DNA of 64,000 nt from CAXBGS01 sp963975425 (GCA_963975425.1 CAXBGS010000002.1:744001-808000); one strand, 5' to 3'. Shown: positions 55,114 through 64,000, counted from the stretch's first letter. The notes: generated by a model from the letters alone, not told the origin. A program made the numbers and translations.

Positions 55114-55792
55114 GAACCGCAAAGATCGCTTGAGTGATGAGGGCCCCACAAGTCAGTGCCACGACGGCACCGGAGGTCACCCACCGGAAGACCCGCAGCA
55201 AGACCGCCGAGACGACCGGCAGGACTTGGAAAAAAGCGGTGCCGATCCGCCGAACAGTTTGTCACGTGCGCAGCCCGCGCCGCAACCCTGCGACGACTCG
55301 TCATCCCAAAACGGCCCACAACCATCGGCAAACGAACCGGTTGCGCACGTCGTGCTGTATCAGCCCGAGATTCCTCAAAATACCGGAAACATCGGACGCA
55401 CCTGTGTCGCGGTCGGTGCGAAACTATGGATCGTGCGACCGGCCGGATTTCGGATTGATGACAAACGACTCAAGCGAGCCGGCCTGGATTACTGGCAGCA
55501 CCTGGAAACGGGCGACGCCAAGAACTGGGACCACCTGCAAGAACAACTGTCGGGCCGCAAATTCTATTTTTTTTCGCGATTCGCCAAACGGACGATCTGG
55601 GATGTCGACTTTGACGAAGGCGACGTGTTTGTGTTTGGTCGCGAAACTGCGGGCCTGCCTGATTCGATTCTGGACCCCGCCGACGATCGCTCGTTGCGGT
55701 TGCCCTGCCGCGAACAAGTCCGCAGCCTGAACCTGGCGACCACCGTCGGCATCACCTTGTACGAACAACAGCGACAACTGAGGCAGCGGTAG
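55112..55792 (+). CDS. trmL: tRNA (cytidine(34)-2'-O)-methyltransferase, SPOUT family
   Basis: A 226-residue protein as written. The conserved SPOUT enzyme begins only at about residue 76 (VVLYQPEIPQNTGNIGRTC), and the AdoMet-binding knot is GRETAGLPD plus RSLNLATTVGITLYE. TrmL methylates the wobble base of certain leucine tRNAs. Residues 1-75 are a polar Ser/Pro/Asp/Gln-rich extension absent from the roughly 157-residue E. coli enzyme. There is no Met inside it, so a shorter protein would need a non-ATG start such as the TTG at codon 7 or 50. The divergent gene begins at 55113 on the other strand. Confidence 0.9.
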   Translation: MNRKDRLSDEGPTSQCHDGTGGHPPEDPQQDRRDDRQDLEKSGADPPNSLSRAQPAPQPCDDSSSQNGPQPSANEPVAHVVLYQPEIPQNTGNIGRTCVAVGAKLWIVRPAGFRIDDKRLKRAGLDYWQHLETGDAKNWDHLQEQLSGRKFYFFSRFAKRTIWDVDFDEGDVFVFGRETAGLPDSILDPADDRSLRLPCREQVRSLNLATTVGITLYEQQRQLRQR

Positions 55793-55922
55793 CGGCGGAT
55801 TCGTAGGCACCGATTGACTTGGCCTATTTATCGGCACGATTTGCCGGGCTTACCTTGCCTCCGATGGCCCAAGTTGTATAGCCTTGCCATCGCAGTTGTT
55901 CAGCGACCTGGGAGCCAAAATC

Positions 55923-56225
55923 ATGTCACGATTTATCTATGGGATGATCTGTGGTGCCGCGCTGCTGTACATGGCGATGCATTACCACGTCGTTCGCGGA
56001 AACGAGGGGGTCTTCCTGGTCCCCAAAATCAGCAATGAATTGTCAAACGCTTATGTCGACATCCGCCACTTCAAGCTAGAGGATTGGCAGGAACACAAGA
56101 CGCTGGCCGCGGCGATCATGCGCAGCAATCGGTCACATTTGCTCGAAGACGCCTCACTGGGCTCCTTTCGCGAAACCACTCGAGCCCTGGTCGACGGCTT
56201 GTTCGGAGGACGGACGGGCGAGTAA
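55923..56225 (+). CDS. Small hypothetical membrane or exported protein
   Basis: A 100-residue protein from the ATG at 55923. An N-terminal hydrophobic stretch (FIYGMICGAALLYMAMHYHV) is a signal anchor, followed by a mostly helical domain (AYVDIRHFKLEDWQEHKTLA, LGSFRETTRALVDGLF). I do not recognise the family. Codon choice and the abrupt end after LFGGRTGE look like a real short gene. Its neighbours are trmL upstream and another small membrane gene downstream. Confidence 0.7.
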   Translation: MSRFIYGMICGAALLYMAMHYHVVRGNEGVFLVPKISNELSNAYVDIRHFKLEDWQEHKTLAAAIMRSNRSHLLEDASLGSFRETTRALVDGLFGGRTGE

Positions 56226-56530
56226 CGCGTCCCGCACTTCTCATCTGCGTCGCTTTTCCGCAAGGCACATTCTTAGCGACTCGCAAATCATCGGTAACGA
56301 TTTTCGGGAAAATTTTCACGGCGACGACTCCGCCATCGCTGCGGATGATGCGACCGACACGCCTTGAATCTTTGTTGCGTAAGTTGTCATCGGTTCATTA
56401 GGTGCGAAGCATCCGTTTTGGCAACTTGTGCTCTGCTGCCGCCAAACCGTCGATCCTCTTTCGTAGACCGCTCCACTGTCACGCGAGCGGCGGCCTTTCG
56501 ATGTGAAGGCGACCGAAGGAGCTTTAAACC
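56226..56530. other. Intergenic region upstream of a small membrane gene
   Basis: 305 bp with no supported gene. The last bases carry a clear AAGGAG ribosome-binding site for the gene at 56531. Confidence 0.55.
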
Positions 56531-56824
56531 ATGTCTATGTATCGAAATCGTTACTTCCTGTTGGGCGTGCTGTTGATCCTGCTGGGTGTACAGTTTCGCA
56601 TGATCGATTCGTTTGTGCTGAACGAAAAAACAACACGCACCTTGGCCAAAGTAACCAAGACAGAACCGGTCGCCGAAAGCACACTTTTCTCTTCCCTGGT
56701 GATGCAAGTTGCGCCAAAACCGACCAAGCGCGTCAAACCACCGCGCTGGCTGGGCTTGGCGATGATCGCCGTCGGATCGGTAATCTCGCTGCACGCGGTC
56801 GCGATTCCGCGCCATCGAGGATAA
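56531..56824 (+). CDS. Small two-span hypothetical membrane protein
   Basis: A 97-residue protein with a strong ribosome site (GAAGGAGC, about 10 bp upstream of ATG). The first hydrophobic span is at residues 8-22 (YFLLGVLLILLGVQF) and the second near residues 73-90 (WLGLAMIAVGSVISLHAVAI). The loop between them is basic and threonine-rich. No family is recognised. Confidence 0.75.
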   Translation: MSMYRNRYFLLGVLLILLGVQFRMIDSFVLNEKTTRTLAKVTKTEPVAESTLFSSLVMQVAPKPTKRVKPPRWLGLAMIAVGSVISLHAVAIPRHRG

Positions 56825-56985
56825 ACGCCGCCTCGCCGATGCGGAAAGAGAGATGGGCAACCTCAATTGCCTGACGAATTGTTGACGCATGGACGCGTAC
56901 CCATTTGAGTTTCGACTCGCTCCATGATGAAACGAAGAACGCGATGCTGCTGCTGCCACTGTTAATCCTTTGGGCTCGCAATCCG

Positions 56986-57675
56986 ATGAATTTCCCACGA
57001 TATCTGATGCGTCCCTTGGCGAGTCTCGTCGCGACGATCGCGGTGGCGGTGCCGGTCGTCAGCGACCAAATTGCTTGGGGTGCCGAATACGATTCGCCTG
57101 AGAATCGCATGCGGTCGGAGCGTCACCTGGTCAGCGATCGTGACGACGCGAACCCGATGCGCCCGGAAAAGATGCGCGAGGGCACATTGGTTCCTCCCAC
57201 GGTGGGCCGGTTTATCCCCGCCGGCCGACGATGGATGTTTGTTCCCGATAGCGTCTCGGATGAAACCGACGACATCGCTCGCAGCCAAACACGCCCACGC
57301 CCAATCCCAAGAAACGTCTTCCGATCGGTTTCATCCCACTTTGACGCGCCAAAGACGTCCCAGAAAATGTATTCCGGTTCGATACGAGTCCACGAACGAA
57401 ATCGTTTACGTGAGTACTCCGCAAGCGACCGAGAAACCGACGCCCCCACCAGGCTTGTGCAAACGTCCGATGCGGCAATCGCGAAAAGCGCCGCCGGAAA
57501 CCCGATCGGGCTGCCAAAGATCATTGCGGCGGAGAATTTGATGTTACAGCGGATCGTTGACGCGATTCGAACTGATGGAGTGGACGATCGCTGGACCGTC
57601 TCGGGACAACTGACCGAATTCTTTGACGAGAATCGACTCTTGCTTCGCACCGCCGAGCGTGCCGCATCACAGTAG
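56986..57675 (+). CDS. Hypothetical exported protein
   Basis: About 229 residues if read from the ATG at 56986, whose N-terminus (MNFPRYLMRPLASLVATIAV) is a plausible signal peptide ending near IAWGAE; other starts exist at 56944 (ATG) and 56905 (TTG). The middle is arginine-, aspartate- and serine-rich and looks disordered. The last 60 residues (PKIIAAENLMLQRIVDAIRT, LTEFFDENRLLLRTAERAA) form amphipathic helices. No function is recognised. Confidence 0.65.
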   Translation: MNFPRYLMRPLASLVATIAVAVPVVSDQIAWGAEYDSPENRMRSERHLVSDRDDANPMRPEKMREGTLVPPTVGRFIPAGRRWMFVPDSVSDETDDIARSQTRPRPIPRNVFRSVSSHFDAPKTSQKMYSGSIRVHERNRLREYSASDRETDAPTRLVQTSDAAIAKSAAGNPIGLPKIIAAENLMLQRIVDAIRTDGVDDRWTVSGQLTEFFDENRLLLRTAERAASQ

Positions 57676-57825
57676 CAGGAATTATTTGAAAACGGATCGA
57701 TTGCATTGTGACGACGATGCGCACGTTGTCTGCTACAATGGCAACCACGTTGAATATCCGGTCGCCGCCTACCTCCGCACGTCCATGTGCTCACGACCGA
57801 ATAACGTAATCGACGAGCTTGACGT

Positions 57826-60381
57826 ATGCGTTGCTTCTATTGGCAATCGGTTCTCTTATTGACGCTGCTGGCGTTTCCCGCGATCGCTCCCTTTGCACAC
57901 GGTGCCAAGCCCAGTCACAGCGATGCGGACCGAGTCGCCTTTTTTGAATCCAAGATTCGACCGGTTCTCGTCGAGCATTGTTACCAATGCCATTCCGATG
58001 AAGCGAACGAAGCCGAAGGCGGACTTCGATTGGACACCCGTCAAGCATGGCAGCAAGGCGGCGACTCAGGTCCCGCGTTGATCGTCGGTGATCCCAAGCA
58101 GAGCTTGCTTGTCAAAGCTTTGCGATATGACGGGATCGAGATGCCACCGGACCAAAAATTACCCCAACAAGTGGTCAACGATTTCGAACGGTGGATCCAG
58201 GACGGCGCGGCCGACCCGCGACAAGCCACTCCATCGACCAGCACAGACCAGGACCCACAAAACATCGACGTTCGGTCCGGCGCACAGTTCTGGTCGTTTC
58301 AACCTCTTGATGTCGTCGCGCCACCGACGGTGTCTGACGAACAGTGGCCGATTAACGACATCGATCGATTCGTCCTTGACCGGCTGGAGGCACAAGGCTT
58401 GCGGCCTGCCGATGATGCGGATCGCGCCGCGATTCAGCGCCGGCTATTTATCGACTTGATTGGATTGCCGCCGACCGAAACGCAGCAGAGTGCTTTCTCG
58501 GAAAACACAGATCCGCTCGCTTATGAAAAGTTGGTCGACGAACTGTTGGCGTCGCCCTACTTTGGCGAACGCTGGGGCCGGCATTGGTTGGACCTCGCTC
58601 GTTTCGCCGAATCCACCGGCGGCGGCTCTTCGCGTGTCATGCATGATGCCTGGAAGTATCGCGATTATGTCATCGACAGCTTTAACAAAGACAAGCCGTA
58701 TGACCAATTCGTTCGTGAACAAATCGCGGGCGACTTGTTGCCATGGGCCGACCTTGACCAGAAGGCAGAGAATCTTGTCGCAACCGGCTTCCTTGTCCTA
58801 GGCGCAAGGAACTATATCACGGACGACGAGACGATCTTTCGTATGGACGGGATCGACGAACAAGTCACCGCAGTTGGGCACGCGATTCTGGGCATGACTC
58901 TGGATTGTGCCCGATGCCACGATCACAAGTTTGACCCGATTCCGACCACCGATTACTACGCGCTCGGTGGTATTTTCGGCAGTACCCTGACGGCCAAAGT
59001 CATTCCGGGAACGAAAAATTACATTTGGAATACGCGGTCGGACCCACGCGAAGATCCCGACGGGCAACGATTCGCAGAGTACGAACGCAAGGCAGAACAG
59101 CTGGCGATAGCGGTCAAACGAGCCGCGAAACTGCGTCGCGATCTTGCCTACGCACGCAAGACCAACGAACTGCCCAGTGACGTGGCCGAGCAAGTCGCCA
59201 CAAAACCCGCTGCCGCTCCTGACATCGCGGACAAAGCAACCAGCGCAGACAAAGCAACCAGTGCAGACGATCCGACCCGCATTTTGCAGCAATGGATTGC
59301 CGATGCGGACAAGGAACTGGAACAACTGACGCCACAAGTAAACAGACTCCGCGAACAGCTTCCCGAGAAACCCGAGACATTCATGGCCGTCGCGTGCCGT
59401 GAAGATCCGAGCGATCTAGCCGTACGCATTCGTGGCAATGCCCACCGAACCGCAAATTCCGTCAAGCGAGGCTTCATTCAAGTCGTCGCGCTGGGCATGT
59501 CTGACAAGCCTACCGATCCAGCCATCCCCAAAGAGCAAAGCGGTCGCCGACAGTTGGCTGACTGGCTTGTATCGCCGGACAACGCACTGACCGCTCGCGT
59601 TATCGTCAACCGTGTCTGGCAGCATCTGTTCGGTCGAGGCATCGTCGCCACGCCGAACAACTTCGGCATAACGGGCGAATTGCCCTCGCACCCCGAGTTG
59701 CTGGACTGGTTGGCGTACAAATTCATTGAAGACGGCTGGTCCGTCAAATCATTGATCCGACGGATCGTCACGACACGCACGTACCAACTTTCGTCGGTAA
59801 ACCGCCACGATGCTGACCAGTCCAAAGACCCCGACAATCGGTGGCTGAGTCGTCACTCGCGACGCAGCCTTGATGCCGAAACCATGCGAGATTCGCTGCT
59901 TTTTGTTTCCGGCGAACTCGACATGCGGCAGGGCGGACGAAGCTTCTCGCCAACGTTAAGAGCTGAGTTCGATTACGAGTTTGGGTCGAATCGACGCAGC
60001 ATCTACGTTCCTCGTTTCCGCAACAACCAATACGAGTTTTTCTACGCCTTCGATGCGGCGAACCCAGCGATGGTTGTGGGAAAGAGAGACGAAACGATCC
60101 TGCCGACGCAAGCGTTGTTGTTGATCAATCATGATTTTGTGATCAGTCGGTCACAAGTCGCTGCCGAGCGAGTGCTGTCCGAATCGCACGTCGACGATCG
60201 AGCCCGTATCAACACGATGTACCAGCGTGCACTCGCCAGAAAACCGACGGCCGCAGAAATGAATCTGGCGTTAGCGTTCGTTGGCGAATCAACCAACCAA
60301 ACAGGCGCCAACCGTTTGCAATCATGGACCGCGTTGCAGCAAACACTGATGGAATGCGTGGACTTTCGGTTTGTCAAATGA
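57826..60381 (+). CDS. PSD1/DUF1549/DUF1553 heme protein
   Basis: An 851-residue exported protein. Signal peptide 1-26. The planctomycete cytochrome C domain has C52-Y-Q-C55-H56. DUF1549 covers about 175-385 and ends with DCARCHDHKFDPIPTTDYYA. Residues 420-520 form a charged coiled-coil-like region containing an in-frame 18-bp duplication (DKATSADKATSAD). DUF1553 fills about 580-840 (RVIVNRVWQHLFGRGIVATP). Unlike the relative at 6572-9379 it lacks the F5/8C-like insertion. It is followed by DUF1501 and TIM-barrel genes with tight spacing, so this is one operon. Confidence 0.93.
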   Translation: MRCFYWQSVLLLTLLAFPAIAPFAHGAKPSHSDADRVAFFESKIRPVLVEHCYQCHSDEANEAEGGLRLDTRQAWQQGGDSGPALIVGDPKQSLLVKALRYDGIEMPPDQKLPQQVVNDFERWIQDGAADPRQATPSTSTDQDPQNIDVRSGAQFWSFQPLDVVAPPTVSDEQWPINDIDRFVLDRLEAQGLRPADDADRAAIQRRLFIDLIGLPPTETQQSAFSENTDPLAYEKLVDELLASPYFGERWGRHWLDLARFAESTGGGSSRVMHDAWKYRDYVIDSFNKDKPYDQFVREQIAGDLLPWADLDQKAENLVATGFLVLGARNYITDDETIFRMDGIDEQVTAVGHAILGMTLDCARCHDHKFDPIPTTDYYALGGIFGSTLTAKVIPGTKNYIWNTRSDPREDPDGQRFAEYERKAEQLAIAVKRAAKLRRDLAYARKTNELPSDVAEQVATKPAAAPDIADKATSADKATSADDPTRILQQWIADADKELEQLTPQVNRLREQLPEKPETFMAVACREDPSDLAVRIRGNAHRTANSVKRGFIQVVALGMSDKPTDPAIPKEQSGRRQLADWLVSPDNALTARVIVNRVWQHLFGRGIVATPNNFGITGELPSHPELLDWLAYKFIEDGWSVKSLIRRIVTTRTYQLSSVNRHDADQSKDPDNRWLSRHSRRSLDAETMRDSLLFVSGELDMRQGGRSFSPTLRAEFDYEFGSNRRSIYVPRFRNNQYEFFYAFDAANPAMVVGKRDETILPTQALLLINHDFVISRSQVAAERVLSESHVDDRARINTMYQRALARKPTAAEMNLALAFVGESTNQTGANRLQSWTALQQTLMECVDFRFVK
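59230..59265. repeat. In-frame 18-bp tandem duplication
   Basis: GACAAAGCAACCAGCGCA (59230-59247) is repeated with one change at 59248-59265. It encodes DKATSA twice in a variable linker of the PSD1 protein. Confidence 0.9.
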
Positions 60382-60442
60382 GCGCTGAATCGCTGTGACG
60401 AACCATTCTGCGACGAATCACAGAACGAATTGGAATAAGACC

Positions 60443-61885
60443 ATGGATCGACGAGACTTACTTCGTAATGTTGCGTGCGGTTTCGGCCAGCTCGCGTTTA
60501 CAGGGCTGGCGGCCAAGGCGGGTGAATCCACGGGCGATCCAAGGTCGCGCGCTCCAAGATCGGGCGCTCCAAGATCGGGCGGCATTTTGTCGGCGTCACC
60601 TGCGAGAGCGTTTCCGGCGCGAGCGAAACGAGTCATCTTTTTATTCATGCATGGTGGCCCCAGCCAAGTTGATACGTTCGACTTTAAACCGGAACTACAA
60701 CAACGCACCGGCCAGACGGCTTCATTCGACCAAACCCGTTCGGGCCAACCGGAAACTCGGACGCTTTTCGGTTCGCCTTGGCAGTTCCGTCGGCACGGCG
60801 AATCGGGACAGTATGTCTCGTCGTTGTTTCCCAAAATGGCAGAACACGTCGACCGCATGTGCTTCATTCACAGCATGCGAACGACGGGCACCGCACACGG
60901 GCAAGCAACGTTGTTCATGCACACCGGCAGCACCAACCTCGTTCGGCCGTCGATGGGATCATGGATTTGCTATGGGCTGGGTTCCGAATCAGAAAACTTG
61001 CCCGGATTCGTCACCATCGCCCCCAGCGCGAACATTGGTGGCACACGGATTTATTCCAACGCGTTTTTACCCGCGGCATACCAGGGGACTGCCATCGGGC
61101 GAGCCGAACGACCGGCGACCGAAGCAAGATTCGAAAACATGAACTCGAATCGTCTGCCTAGTGATTTGCGGCAACGGCAAGCCGAATTGCTCCGCAGCGT
61201 CAACCAGTTGCAAACTCAATCCGATGCGGCCTCTTCTGCGCTATCCGCGTCTCTGGACTCGTTCGAGATGGCGTTTCGCATGCAACAACACGCGCCGAAC
61301 ATCACGAACTTGGATGACGAATCTGAATCGACGCTATCGATGTACGGGATTGGCGACAAATCCACCGATGACTTTGGACGGCAATGCTTACTGGCACGCC
61401 GACTATCCGAGTCCGGTGTCCGCTTCGTTCAAGTGAACTATTCTGACAATTCAACAACACCCAAGTGGGACCAGCACCGCGACCTGCAAGTCGAGCACGA
61501 AGCACACGCCAAAGCCGTGGACCAACCCATCGCTGCGTTGTTGCAAGACTTGCAACAACGCGGCTTGCTGGATGAAACACTCATTTGGTGGTGCGGCGAA
61601 TTCGGGCGTACGCCATTCTCTGAAAATGGTACCGGCCGCGACCACAATCCGTTTGGCTTTACAACTTGGCTGGCCGGTGGCGGAGTCAAAGGCGGCTATG
61701 CGCATGGTGCGACGGACGAACTGGGAATGTCAGCGGTCCAAGATCGCGTTCACACGCATGACTTGCACGCAACGATTCTTCATCTATTGGGGCTCGATCA
61801 TCTTCAACTGACTTATCGCTACGCGGGACGAGATTTTCGGCTCACTGATGTTGCGGGCGAAGTCGTCAAGGAAATATTGGCATGA
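60443..61885 (+). CDS. DUF1501 protein, exported
   Basis: A 480-residue protein from the ATG at 60443; a GTG at 60395 would add 16 residues. The start has MDRRDLLRNVACGFGQLAF, a twin-arginine-like signal. DUF1501 hallmarks are FLFMHGGPSQVDTFDFKPEL, WWCGEFGRTPFSENGTGRD and LHLLGLDHLQLTYRY. A linker near residue 32 carries three 15-bp units (RSRAP-RSGAP-RSGGI). It is encoded 61 bp after the PSD1 gene, and its stop overlaps the TIM-barrel start in ATGA. Confidence 0.92.
   Translation: MDRRDLLRNVACGFGQLAFTGLAAKAGESTGDPRSRAPRSGAPRSGGILSASPARAFPARAKRVIFLFMHGGPSQVDTFDFKPELQQRTGQTASFDQTRSGQPETRTLFGSPWQFRRHGESGQYVSSLFPKMAEHVDRMCFIHSMRTTGTAHGQATLFMHTGSTNLVRPSMGSWICYGLGSESENLPGFVTIAPSANIGGTRIYSNAFLPAAYQGTAIGRAERPATEARFENMNSNRLPSDLRQRQAELLRSVNQLQTQSDAASSALSASLDSFEMAFRMQQHAPNITNLDDESESTLSMYGIGDKSTDDFGRQCLLARRLSESGVRFVQVNYSDNSTTPKWDQHRDLQVEHEAHAKAVDQPIAALLQDLQQRGLLDETLIWWCGEFGRTPFSENGTGRDHNPFGFTTWLAGGGVKGGYAHGATDELGMSAVQDRVHTHDLHATILHLLGLDHLQLTYRYAGRDFRLTDVAGEVVKEILA
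60541..60585. repeat. In-frame 15-bp tandem repeat, three copies
   Basis: AAGGTCGCGCGCTCC (60541), AAGATCGGGCGCTCC (60556) and AAGATCGGGCGGCAT (60571) are adjacent and encode an Arg/Ser/Ala/Pro-rich linker in the DUF1501 protein. Confidence 0.85.
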
Positions 61886-62832
61886 GCTTCAACGACGATC
61901 ATCCACACAACAGGCGAGTCGCGATTCGTAAAATCGCAGCGACTGCAACCGCTGTGGTTTCAGCACCGGCACTACTAATACAGTCGCCACAGCACCACTG
62001 CGGCGCAGCGGAATCCACATCATCGCCAGCGATTAATGCCACGTCGTCCTTGGAATCTATGGTCGGCATCACCTGCGGAGGCGGACTGGGGCGTCAACGT
62101 GAACGCGGCGAGCTTGACCTCTTCTCGGTGCCCAAATATGTCCACGAAGAATTGGGCATGCGATTGATTGACTTGAACACACGCTGGACGACGCCCTATT
62201 CGGAAAAAGAACTTGCCAAAGCGCGAGAAACCGCCGAACGCACGGGATGCTATTTCAGCAATCTGAAAGTGAATTACAACGTCGGAAACATGTACAGCGA
62301 CGACGCGGCCGAACGCCGACAAGCCGTACAAGAGGCTCGCAGCCAAGTCGATGCCGCCAAGACGCTCGGCACCCGATGGATACGCTTCACGATACCACAG
62401 CAACACGCCGATGCTCCTGTGGCACACATCGAACTGGCTCAATACGCACACGAACAGGGACTGAAATTGCTTGTCGAAAACGGCGGTTGGATGAAAAGTC
62501 ATCCTGGCGCGATCTCATCTGTCGTTAAGGCGATTGGCGGTTATGCGGCGGCTTGTCCCGACACGGGCAACTGGGACGACGACCTGCGAGCCGAAGGGCT
62601 TCGGAAGTCATTTGTCGGTGCCGAAAGCTGCGACTTTAAAGTCTTTGAACTGGGCAAGAATCATCAACATGCCGAGTATGATCTGAAGCAGTGTTTTGAC
62701 CTCGGGTGGAATGCGGGCTTTCGGGGCCCCTGGATCATCGAACATATGAAAGATGCGACAGAAAACTTCGCCCGCGACACCGTCTATATTCGCGAACTTC
62801 TGCAGAAATGGATCGCGAAGCGAAACGGATAA
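61882..62832 (+). CDS. Sugar phosphate isomerase/epimerase-like TIM-barrel protein
   Basis: A 316-residue protein. A twin-arginine-like signal (NRRVAIRKIAATATAVV) suggests export. The body resembles the xylose isomerase-like TIM barrel (AP endonuclease 2 family): RLIDLNTRWTTPYSEKELAK, LKLLVENGGWMKSHPGAI and the metal-site-like PDTGNWDDD. Members include epimerases and 3-keto-sugar-processing enzymes; the activity here is unknown. It overlaps the DUF1501 stop in ATGA and closes the PSD1/DUF1501 operon. Confidence 0.87.
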   Translation: MSFNDDHPHNRRVAIRKIAATATAVVSAPALLIQSPQHHCGAAESTSSPAINATSSLESMVGITCGGGLGRQRERGELDLFSVPKYVHEELGMRLIDLNTRWTTPYSEKELAKARETAERTGCYFSNLKVNYNVGNMYSDDAAERRQAVQEARSQVDAAKTLGTRWIRFTIPQQHADAPVAHIELAQYAHEQGLKLLVENGGWMKSHPGAISSVVKAIGGYAAACPDTGNWDDDLRAEGLRKSFVGAESCDFKVFELGKNHQHAEYDLKQCFDLGWNAGFRGPWIIEHMKDATENFARDTVYIRELLQKWIAKRNG

Positions 62833-62922
62833 ACGAATCGCCCCGTATTGGCGAACGACGTGATTTGCTAAGCTCGTGCAAGTTGGACGTCGATTGTCGG
62901 CGTCTGCATGTTTTGACCTTGG

Positions 62923-63321
62923 TTGGCTGACAGACTGCTCTTGAACGCGATTCCGGATTTCGACAAAGGCATCGACGGTCTACTGCCCGCGATTGCTCAG
63001 GATGCAGAGAACGATCGCGTGCTGATGATGGCCTGGATGAACAAGGAATCATGGCAGGAAACACTCGACACCGGTGACGCAGTTTACTTCAGTCGCAGTC
63101 GCGGAAAGCTTTGGCGAAAAGGCGAGACCAGCGGACACCGACAAAAGGTGGTCGAGATTCGCGTCGACTGCGATGCGGATACTATTCTGCTGAGGGTCCA
63201 GCAGACCGGCGCGGCATGCCACGAAGGATTCGAGAGCTGTTTTTTCCGTGCCGTCGATAACGATGGCACGGTGACCATCCGCGACGAGCGTCTAGTCAAT
63301 CCTGATGATGTTTACCGGTAA
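62923..63321 (+). CDS. hisI: Phosphoribosyl-AMP cyclohydrolase
   Basis: A 132-residue cytoplasmic enzyme of histidine biosynthesis that opens the adenine ring of phosphoribosyl-AMP. Visible family segments are NDRVLMMAWMNKESWQETL, the SRSRGKLWRKGETSGH substrate loop, DCDAD, and the zinc site ACHEGFESC with C-x6-C spacing. No ATG begins this frame: starts available are TTG at 62923 or TTG at 62941. There is no phosphoribosyl-ATP pyrophosphatase domain, so this is the HisI-only form. It stands alone between the PSD1 operon and the RidA gene. Confidence 0.95.
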   Translation: MADRLLLNAIPDFDKGIDGLLPAIAQDAENDRVLMMAWMNKESWQETLDTGDAVYFSRSRGKLWRKGETSGHRQKVVEIRVDCDADTILLRVQQTGAACHEGFESCFFRAVDNDGTVTIRDERLVNPDDVYR

Positions 63322-63383
63322 TATTCTTAAGCCGGTATTTTTCGAGAACGTAACACTGAATTTTTTTGGATAAGGGAATCGTG

Positions 63384-63848
63384 ATGGCAGCCGAAGCGCG
63401 ACTGAAGGAACTCGGAATTGAACTACCCGAAGCCCCCAAACCGGTTGGCGTCTACAAACCGGTCGTGATCGCCGGAAACATGGCGTACCTTTCTGGGCAC
63501 GGACCGTTAAAACCCAACAAGACACTGATCACCGGCCGTCTTGGATTGGACATGGATACGGAAGCCGGTTATGACGCAGCGAGACTGACCGGAATGGGCA
63601 TCTTGGCGACACTGCAAACCCACCTGGGCAGCTTGGACAAAGTCAAACGACTCGTCAAATTATTGGGCCTTGTCCGTTCGACCGACGGTTTTGACCAGCA
63701 ACCTGCGGTGATCAACGGATGCAGCGAACTGTTCCGTGACGTCTTCGGTGAAGACGCCGGTGTCGCGGCTCGCAGCGCACTGGGCACCAACGCATTGCCA
63801 GGCGGAATTGCAGTCGAAATCGAAGCGATCTTTGAAGTGGAAGCGTAG
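63384..63848 (+). CDS. RidA family protein
   Basis: A 154-residue cytoplasmic protein from the ATG at 63384. RidA/YjgF proteins remove reactive enamine/imine intermediates. The family core is visible: AGNMAYLSGHGPL, GMGILATLQTHLGSLDKVKR and ARSALGTNALPGGIAVEIEA, which contains the conserved arginine and the terminal EIEAIFEVE strand. It belongs to the slightly longer subgroup whose N-terminus begins AAEARLKELGIELPEAPKP. It is encoded 62 bp after hisI, possibly cotranscribed. Confidence 0.93.
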   Translation: MAAEARLKELGIELPEAPKPVGVYKPVVIAGNMAYLSGHGPLKPNKTLITGRLGLDMDTEAGYDAARLTGMGILATLQTHLGSLDKVKRLVKLLGLVRSTDGFDQQPAVINGCSELFRDVFGEDAGVAARSALGTNALPGGIAVEIEAIFEVEA

Positions 63849-63905
63849 ACTGGTCTGCGTGCAAGCTTAGCCCTGCTTGCCGCACCAACCACTGCCAAAG
63901 TTACC

Positions 63906-63936
63906 TGGCTAATCCACCGGCACCCTGGATTAGCCA
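63906..63936. terminator. Perfect 11-bp inverted repeat downstream of the RidA gene
   Basis: TGGCTAATCCA (63906-63916) pairs perfectly with TGGATTAGCCA (63926-63936) around CCGGCACCC. It lies 58 bp after the RidA stop and could end the transcript, but there is no T-run. Confidence 0.55.
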
Positions 63937-64000
63937 ACAGATCCCTGACAACAATGAACGGATTCAACGACGTTTTTTGTGGCAGGGCACACCAATTGGA

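Overview
The window reads as chromosome of a marine planctomycete of the Pirellulaceae (Rhodopirellula-like) type. This is inferred from gene content only: eight secreted sulfatases, three pairs of Planctomycetes-enriched CxxCH-heme and Tat-exported proteins (DUF1549/DUF1553 with DUF1501, DUF1592 with DUF1552), two ECF sigma/FecR pairs, a PEP-CTERM protein and large heme proteins with a beta-propeller. No rRNA, tRNA, CRISPR array, insertion sequence or phage gene was seen.

Layout. 1-13 kb (+ strand): a secreted FAD oxidoreductase, an ECF sigma factor coupled to a FecR-LamG sensor, an iduronate-sulfatase-like enzyme, a PSD1/DUF1501 pair and a PAS-LuxR regulator. 13.5-31.6 kb (- strand): a Gfo/Idh/MocA oxidoreductase, five sulfatases, a concanavalin-like secreted protein, a second sigma/FecR pair, a TPR protein and a PEP-CTERM surface protein with a near-perfect 711-bp internal repeat. 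32-48.3 kb (- strand): two beta-propeller/heme proteins, a serine hydrolase, two more sulfatases, MscL and a DUF1592/DUF1552 pair. 48.5-64 kb is mostly housekeeping: a 1176-aa protein that looks like PPi-type PEP carboxykinase, a zinc-ribbon membrane protein/HD hydrolase/NagB operon, TrmL, small membrane proteins, another PSD1/DUF1501/TIM-barrel operon, HisI and a RidA protein.

How it works together (inference). The first 48 kb looks like a sulfated-glycan degradation region. Exported sulfatases would remove sulfate; heme, FAD and Gfo/Idh enzymes would oxidise sugars; and two sigma/FecR systems with different extracytoplasmic sensor domains plus a PAS-LuxR regulator would control expression. 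The region contains no recognisable glycoside hydrolase, polysaccharide lyase, TonB/Sus-type transporter or formylglycine-generating enzyme, so those functions must lie elsewhere.

The least expected signals are a recurrent pattern of unrelated short (6-19 bp) tandem duplications in at least eleven non-coding stretches, with matching in-frame duplications in protein linkers; the 711-bp repeat; the candidate PPi-PEPCK; noncanonical sulfatase active-site motifs; and a near-palindrome just upstream of the LuxR-type regulator.
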